Shown here: one piece after another, positions 59,811-64,000 of the stretch | How the letters are laid out: the number at the start of each line of letters is the position of its first letter | Position numbering within the stretch: position 1 is the stretch's first letter | DNA from: JBAOHV01 sp964450685 | Lineage (GTDB): Bacteria; Actinomycetota; Acidimicrobiia; Acidimicrobiales; Microtrichaceae | DNA: 64,000 nt | Reading direction: 5' to 3' | NCBI GenBank assembly: GCA_964450685.1 | Contig: CAYVDN010000006.1 | Coordinates: 33,198 to 97,197, forward strand | The notes under the pieces: generated by a model | Told to the model about the DNA's origin: nothing | Seen by the model: the letters and a program-made list of their open reading frames with translations, nothing else | Databases searched by the model: none | Made by a program: the position numbers and the translations under genes

Positions 59811-60787
59811 CGCAACGCCAGCCAGAGAGCGAAGTCGCCGTCAGCGTCGGTCCAGCAGTGCGCCGGGTCGAGTCCGGCTTCCCGAAGCTCCGCCTGCACC
59901 TGTTCTGGCCGGAACTTGGTGCTGATCTCGGTCCGCAGGTCTTCGCCGCGACGGAACTCGATGCGCAGATCGAGTTCCCTGAGGTAGACGGTCTGGTCGA
60001 CTCGGGATCGAAGCAGCATCTCGATGAAGGAACCGCGCTCATCGAAACGAGCGACGTGGTCGAAGCGGGCAGGGTCGAAGTCCCCGCGGAGCTCGCGGTT
60101 GAGCACGCTGAGCACGTTCTTGTTGAACTCAGCAGTCACGCCGTCGGCGTCGTCGTACGCAGCGACGAGGCGCGCCCGGTCCTTGACCAGGTCCGTGCCG
60201 AGCAGCAGCGAGTCACCTGGCGCCATCGCCGCCGCGAGCGAGCTGAGGAACTGCGCCCGTTCCTGCGGATGGAGGTTGCCGATCGTGCCGCCGAGGAAGG
60301 CGATCATGCGCCGGCCGCCCCCGGGGATCGCGTCTAGGTGCTCGTTGAAGTCGCCCACGACTCCCTGAACCAGCGTGTCGGGATAGTCGATCGAGAGTTT
60401 GGCGACCGCGTCGCGCAGGGTCTGTTCGGAGAAGTCGAACGCCACGAACCGTTCGAGGCTCCCGGAGCTGCGCAGCGAGTCGAGCAGAAGCCTGGTCTTG
60501 TCCGAGGTGCCGGATCCGAGCTCCACCAGCGTGTCGGCTCTGCTCAGCCTGGTCATCTCGTGGGCGTGCGCAGTGAGGATCGAGCGTTCGGTACTGGTGG
60601 GGTAGTAATCGGCCAGGCGGGTTATGCGGTCGAAGAGCTCACAACCGCGGTCGTCGTAGAGCCACTTGGGTGAAAGCTCCTTCGGGTCAGCGGTCAGCCC
60701 CTTCTCAGCCTCGCGGCGCAGAGCAGTGGCCATCGCGTCGGGAGACAGGTGCACGCTGACGGGATCGGCCTGTCTGACACGGCTCAT
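59807..60787 (-). CDS. egtD: L-histidine N-alpha-methyltransferase EgtD
   Basis: 326 residues: LSPKWLYDDRGCELFDRITR, SAM-binding TLVELGSGTSDKTRLLLDSL and IAFLGGTIGNLHPQERAQFL. It makes hercynine from histidine with three methyl transfers. It is the first gene of egtD-egtB-egtE. ATG 60787 is supported by a TAGCGT hexamer and a 7-nt gap. Confidence 0.95.
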   Translation of the reverse strand: MSRVRQADPVSVHLSPDAMATALRREAEKGLTADPKELSPKWLYDDRGCELFDRITRLADYYPTSTERSILTAHAHEMTRLSRADTLVELGSGTSDKTRLLLDSLRSSGSLERFVAFDFSEQTLRDAVAKLSIDYPDTLVQGVVGDFNEHLDAIPGGGRRMIAFLGGTIGNLHPQERAQFLSSLAAAMAPGDSLLLGTDLVKDRARLVAAYDDADGVTAEFNKNVLSVLNRELRGDFDPARFDHVARFDERGSFIEMLLRSRVDQTVYLRELDLRIEFRRGEDLRTEISTKFRPEQVQAELREAGLDPAHCWTDADGDFALWLALR

Positions 60788-60794
60788 CCACCCG

Positions 60795-60800
60795 ACGCTA
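60795..60800 (-). promoter_or_regulatory. -10 hexamer, leaderless, egt operon
   Basis: Minus-strand TAGCGT preceded by GCCG, 7 nt before ATG 60787. It lies just past the stop of the preceding mannosyltransferase-like gene. Confidence 0.55.
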
Positions 60801-60805
60801 CGGCG

Positions 60806-62245
60806 TCATCCGTTCGGCATGTCGACCAGTTCGGATACGGGGCCCGTGGTCCGGTAGGGCCTGCACCACAAGAGTGCGGCCGCCAGGATCGCCAGATTCG
60901 GCCACATCGACCGTTCCTCGATCAGCGAGCCGAGCCAGGTCGTCGGGTCCCTGCCGGGCCCTTGGGCGTAGGCGAACAACAGGAACGCGCCTTGTACCTG
61001 GACGAGCGCCGAGGTGCGGGACCGCCAGGCGAGCGCGGCGAGTGGGAGCACCATCGGCGGATACCAGGCCATCACGTAGGTGGCAGTGGCGAACATGACG
61101 ACCGCGACGATTGCGGTCGGCTCGTCGGGGCCCTCGGCTCGGCGGAACCTCCACAGCACGACCAGCAGAGCTGCAGCCATCACGATGAGGGACCACGTGG
61201 AGACCTGGTCGCGCACCGCCTCGAGGGCCTCGCGCCATCGGACTCCCTGGTCGAGCAGGTCTGCCATGCGCCGATCGCGCAGCTGCTGCCACAGTGCGAA
61301 CCTGCTGTCGTCGCCTGAGCTCTCCTCGAGCGGCAAGAACGCCGCAGTACCACCGACGGCCAGATAGGCGGCCGTGACGATCGCCGCCAGAGGAAGGCCG
61401 AAAAAGGTCGCGTCTCGCCAACCGCGACGCCAGAGTACCCAGAGGCCCACGACACCGATGAGCGGGACGGCGGGAACCTTGGTCGTGACGGCCAGGGCGC
61501 CCACCACGGCTGCGGCCAGGTAGCGGCGGTCCTCGACGAGCAGCGCCGTGGCCAGCACCGCCAGCCCCACCAGCACGTCGTTGTGGGCATCGTTCACTGC
61601 GGCAAGAAGCACGGGTGAACAACCGAGCGCGAGCACAGCCACGGGATCTCGGGTGCGTCGCGCCACCAACACGATCGCCCCGATTGCCGCAGCGGCGGTG
61701 ACCAGTTGCCAGGCCAGCCGCACGACCAGATCGGACTCGCCCGCGGTCGCGGCAATGGCGGCAGCGAGCGTCAGGAACCCGGGCCCGTACATCGAGCGCT
61801 GTTCGTGCCAGGCCTCGGCGACGAGGTCGATGGTCGGATCGTCCAGGTCGGCAGGCGCGTTGGTGTACGGACTGACGTGGTGTTCGGCGATCGCCCGGCC
61901 GTAGATGTTGTACAGGTAGAGGTCGCGTGAGTGGTGCAATGGCACGACCGCAGCGGCGCAGATGACCACACCAACCGCGATCACCGCCGAACGCAGGGAC
62001 CACTGCCACAGCGCGGCACCCTTGAACCACCACGCTCCGTGGAGCCCGAGCGCCGCTGCTAGCAGCACCAGGTTCGCCGGGCCGCTCCAGCTGGCACCCC
62101 GGATCAACCAGACGAACGAGCACGACACCGACGCGACCAGTAGCACCGGTGACCACTGCACCGCCGCCGAGCGTCCCCGAGACCAGCGCCCCGGGTCAGG
62201 CCTGCTCCCACGATCGGTCAGTGCCCGTGGGGTTTCCTCGCTCAA
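60806..62245 (-). CDS. Polyprenol-phosphate-dependent mannosyltransferase-like membrane protein (MptA/B type)
   Basis: 479 residues with about 11 hydrophobic segments and a GT-C-type extracellular loop after the first helices (HSRDLYLYNIYGRAIAEHHV, then SPYTNAPADLDD). The family fits alpha-1,6-mannosyltransferases of lipomannan synthesis. It overlaps the ABC ATPase gene stop by 4 nt, so it is co-transcribed with an unrelated transporter. The sugar and acceptor are not certain. Confidence 0.7.
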   Translation of the reverse strand: MSEETPRALTDRGSRPDPGRWSRGRSAAVQWSPVLLVASVSCSFVWLIRGASWSGPANLVLLAAALGLHGAWWFKGAALWQWSLRSAVIAVGVVICAAAVVPLHHSRDLYLYNIYGRAIAEHHVSPYTNAPADLDDPTIDLVAEAWHEQRSMYGPGFLTLAAAIAATAGESDLVVRLAWQLVTAAAAIGAIVLVARRTRDPVAVLALGCSPVLLAAVNDAHNDVLVGLAVLATALLVEDRRYLAAAVVGALAVTTKVPAVPLIGVVGLWVLWRRGWRDATFFGLPLAAIVTAAYLAVGGTAAFLPLEESSGDDSRFALWQQLRDRRMADLLDQGVRWREALEAVRDQVSTWSLIVMAAALLVVLWRFRRAEGPDEPTAIVAVVMFATATYVMAWYPPMVLPLAALAWRSRTSALVQVQGAFLLFAYAQGPGRDPTTWLGSLIEERSMWPNLAILAAALLWCRPYRTTGPVSELVDMPNG

Positions 62246-63012
62246 CGGTCGAAGACCTGCTCCAGGAAGCGCCGGGTGCGTTCGTGTTGCGGGTCGCCGA
62301 TCACCTGATCGGGGGGTCCCTGTTCGACGATCACGCCGCCGTCCATGAACACGACCCTGTCGGCTACCCGGCGGGCGAAGCCCATCTCGTGGGTGACGAC
62401 CATCATCGTCATCCCGTCCTCGCTGAGCGATTTCATGACGTCGAGCACCTCGCCGACGAGCTCTGGGTCGAGTGCCGAGGTGGGCTCGTCGAAGAGCATC
62501 ATCTCCGGGTCGGAAGCGAGCGCCCGTGCTATGGCGACTCGCTGCTGCTGGCCGCCGGAGAGCTGCGATGGGGATGCGTGCAGCTTCTCGGAAAGACCGA
62601 CACGGCCGAGAACTCGTTCTGCGGTCTCCATCGCTTCGGTCTTCGAGCGGCCGAGAACCCGGCGCTGGGCGATCATCAGGTTGCCTGCGACGTCGAGGTG
62701 GGGGAACAGGTTGAACTGCTGGAACACCATTCCTATCCGCGTCCGGATCTCGTCGATGTCACAGTCAGGGTCGGTGATGTCGATACCGTCGATCAGGACC
62801 TGGCCACCCGTGGGCTCCTCCAGCCGGTTGACGCATCGCAGCACCGTCGACTTGCCCGAGCCGGACGGACCGATGACGCACACGACCTCGCCGGGTCGGA
62901 CAGCGAAGTCGATGCAGCGCAGCACCTCGAGATCGCCGAACGACTTGGCGAGTCCGCGCAGCTCGATCGCCGGGGGAACAGCAGCGGCAGCGGGGGAGTC
63001 GGTCGTGCTCAT
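62242..63012 (-). CDS. Polar amino acid ABC transporter ATP-binding protein
   Basis: 256 residues from ATG 63012. Walker A IGPSGSGKSTVLRCVNRLEE, Q-loop GMVFQQFNLFPH, signature SQLSGGQQQRVAIARAL, Walker B MMLFDEPTSALDPE. The GlnQ/HisP type matches the permease beside it; the ATG overlaps the permease stop by 4 nt. Confidence 0.95.
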   Translation of the reverse strand: MSTTDSPAAAAVPPAIELRGLAKSFGDLEVLRCIDFAVRPGEVVCVIGPSGSGKSTVLRCVNRLEEPTGGQVLIDGIDITDPDCDIDEIRTRIGMVFQQFNLFPHLDVAGNLMIAQRRVLGRSKTEAMETAERVLGRVGLSEKLHASPSQLSGGQQQRVAIARALASDPEMMLFDEPTSALDPELVGEVLDVMKSLSEDGMTMMVVTHEMGFARRVADRVVFMDGGVIVEQGPPDQVIGDPQHERTRRFLEQVFDR

Positions 63013-63887
63013 CCGTCCCAGACCTGGTCGTTGCTGCCTGCAGCGGGCAGGGTGGCGAGCTGATCCTGGGCTCCGCGGGCAGGTCGCCGGGCTGAACGCG
63101 CGCCGCGGCGCTCGAGGCTCCGCGACAGGGCTGTGAGGGGCAGGGTGATGGCCAGGTACATCAACGCTGCTGCGATGAACGGTGTTCCGTTGAAGGTCTC
63201 CTGGACAGCCGCCTTCGAGAAGAAGGCGAGGTCCTGGTCGGCGGCGGCGACACCGAGCACGAACACCAGCGACGTGTCCTTGATCAGCAGCACGAACTCG
63301 TTCGTGAGCGGCGGGATCATCACACGGAACGCCTGGGGGATCACGATGCTGACCATCGCCTGGGAATGGCTCATGCCCAGCGATCTGGCAGCCTCCATCT
63401 GGCCGGTGGGCACCGCCTCGATGCCGCCGCGGATCGTCTCGGCCAAGTAGGCGCCTGCCACCACTGCCAGGCCGACCGCAGGTGTGCCGTAGTTGCCCAG
63501 GAAGGGCAGCAGCTCCTTGACCCTGACCCCGAGCGCGATGGGCAACACGAACCCGATCAGGACGAGCGTGAGCAGGGCCGGTATACCCCGGAAGAACTCG
63601 ATGTAGACCAACGACGCCCAGCGGTAGGGGCGCACGCTCGACAGGCGCATCAGCGCCAGCAGGAGCCCGAGCAGCAGCCCGCCGACGAAGGCGAGTACCG
63701 CCAGGATGATCGTGTTCTTTGCGGCGACCGTGATGATCTCGGGGAACAGGTCGGCGAAGATCTCGGGGTCGAGGAAGGTCTCCTGGAGCTTCTCCCAGTC
63801 GGCCGACATGACCACGTACGCGACGAACAGGAGGGAGGCACCGTAGACGGCCCATCGCCTGAGCTCCTGCTTGCGTCGTCGTGTCAT
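63009..63887 (-). CDS. Polar amino acid ABC transporter permease
   Basis: 292 residues from ATG 63887. His/Glu/Gln-type permease with about five transmembrane helices, YIEFFRGIPALLTLVLIGFV and the EAA loop MEAARSLGMSHSQAMVSIVI. It forms the membrane channel for the linked ATPase. The substrate-binding gene presumably lies beyond the edge. A longer reading would enter the poly-G/C artefact and is rejected. Confidence 0.92.
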   Translation of the reverse strand: MTRRRKQELRRWAVYGASLLFVAYVVMSADWEKLQETFLDPEIFADLFPEIITVAAKNTIILAVLAFVGGLLLGLLLALMRLSSVRPYRWASLVYIEFFRGIPALLTLVLIGFVLPIALGVRVKELLPFLGNYGTPAVGLAVVAGAYLAETIRGGIEAVPTGQMEAARSLGMSHSQAMVSIVIPQAFRVMIPPLTNEFVLLIKDTSLVFVLGVAAADQDLAFFSKAAVQETFNGTPFIAAALMYLAITLPLTALSRSLERRGARSARRPARGAQDQLATLPAAGSNDQVWDG

Positions 63888-63925
63888 CTGTGGGTCACCA
63901 GCGTTGTCGCTCCCATGCGGGGCGT

Positions 63926-64000
63926 GGGGGGGGGGGGGGGGGGGGCCCGCCCCCCCCCCCCCCCCCCCCCCCCGCGGGGGGGCCCCCCCCCCCCCCACCC
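63926..64000. other. G/C homopolymer artefact at the contig end
   Basis: Runs of G and then C fill the last 75 bases, typical of sequencing or assembly failure at a contig end. It holds no biological signal. Confidence 0.9.

Noticed and set aside
60798..62156. A 452-codon alternative frame over the mannosyltransferase-like gene
   Set aside because: The frame at 60806-62245 encodes alternating hydrophobic helices and overlaps the ABC gene by 4 nt as expected; the other is Arg/Gly-rich.
63926..64000. Poly-G/poly-C tract as a structural element or a Gly/Pro-rich N-terminus of the permease
   Set aside because: Such uninterrupted tracts at the exact end of a sequence are assembly artefacts; the permease has a normal ATG at 63887.

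Overview
The window is one high-GC chromosomal stretch from an actinobacterium. It carries PAC2-type proteasome-chaperone, BldD, Tad pilus and ergothioneine genes, a 13E12-type DUF222-HNH protein and dimeric GlyRS. The gene content and order best fit the class Acidimicrobiia; that placement is inference, because no rRNA is present. The right end (63926-64000) is a G/C homopolymer artefact at a contig edge. The left end cuts a gene.

Layout. 1-9.2 kb: a truncated substrate-binding protein, a PAC2 protein, an APH-like kinase and a thioredoxin-TPR protein, then comEA-comEC-folP2-like-holA, with rpsT opposing. 9.3-17.2 kb: lepA, a membrane protein, a DUF222-HNH gene under a perfect LexA box, CIRCE-controlled hrcA-dnaJ-rsmE, and a BldD orthologue. 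17.2-26.2 kb: an 11-gene minus-strand Tad/Flp pilus operon, most of its genes joined by 4-nt start/stop overlaps, ending in a transmembrane pseudokinase and a LysM protein. 26.3-38.9 kb: a housekeeping run phoH-ybeY-corC-era-uppS-recO, two proline-rich membrane proteins, then glyS-dnaG-rpoD. 39-45 kb: tRNA-Asn and tRNA-Met, small membrane proteins, a DUF4082-like lipoprotein, and an SdrD-B surface protein coupled to a MatB-like deacetylase-glycosyltransferase. 45-54.3 kb: an amine/beta-alanine catabolic region (two aldehyde dehydrogenases, class III aminotransferase, alanine dehydrogenase, Lrp regulator, FAD amine oxidase, saccharopine-dehydrogenase-like enzyme). 54.3-64 kb: inositol-phosphatase-like, Nudix, tRNA-Val, an ergothioneine operon egtD-egtB-egtE, a polyprenol-mannosyltransferase-like protein and an amino-acid ABC transporter.

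Two patterns run through the whole window. First, about 14 protein genes and two tRNAs have a TANNNT (mostly TA[GC]NNT) hexamer ending 6-10 nt before the first base of the gene, which is the geometry of leaderless transcription; this fixes several start codons. Second, short tandem duplications (period 14-22 bp) sit repeatedly on or just after stop codons.

The most interesting regulatory sites are the LexA box abutting the DUF222-HNH promoter, the CIRCE element that contains the hrcA -10 hexamer and touches its start codon, a nested palindrome in the aminotransferase/aldehyde dehydrogenase divergent promoter, and an 18-bp palindrome that places two -10 hexamers back to back between a 50-residue membrane protein and tRNA-Met.
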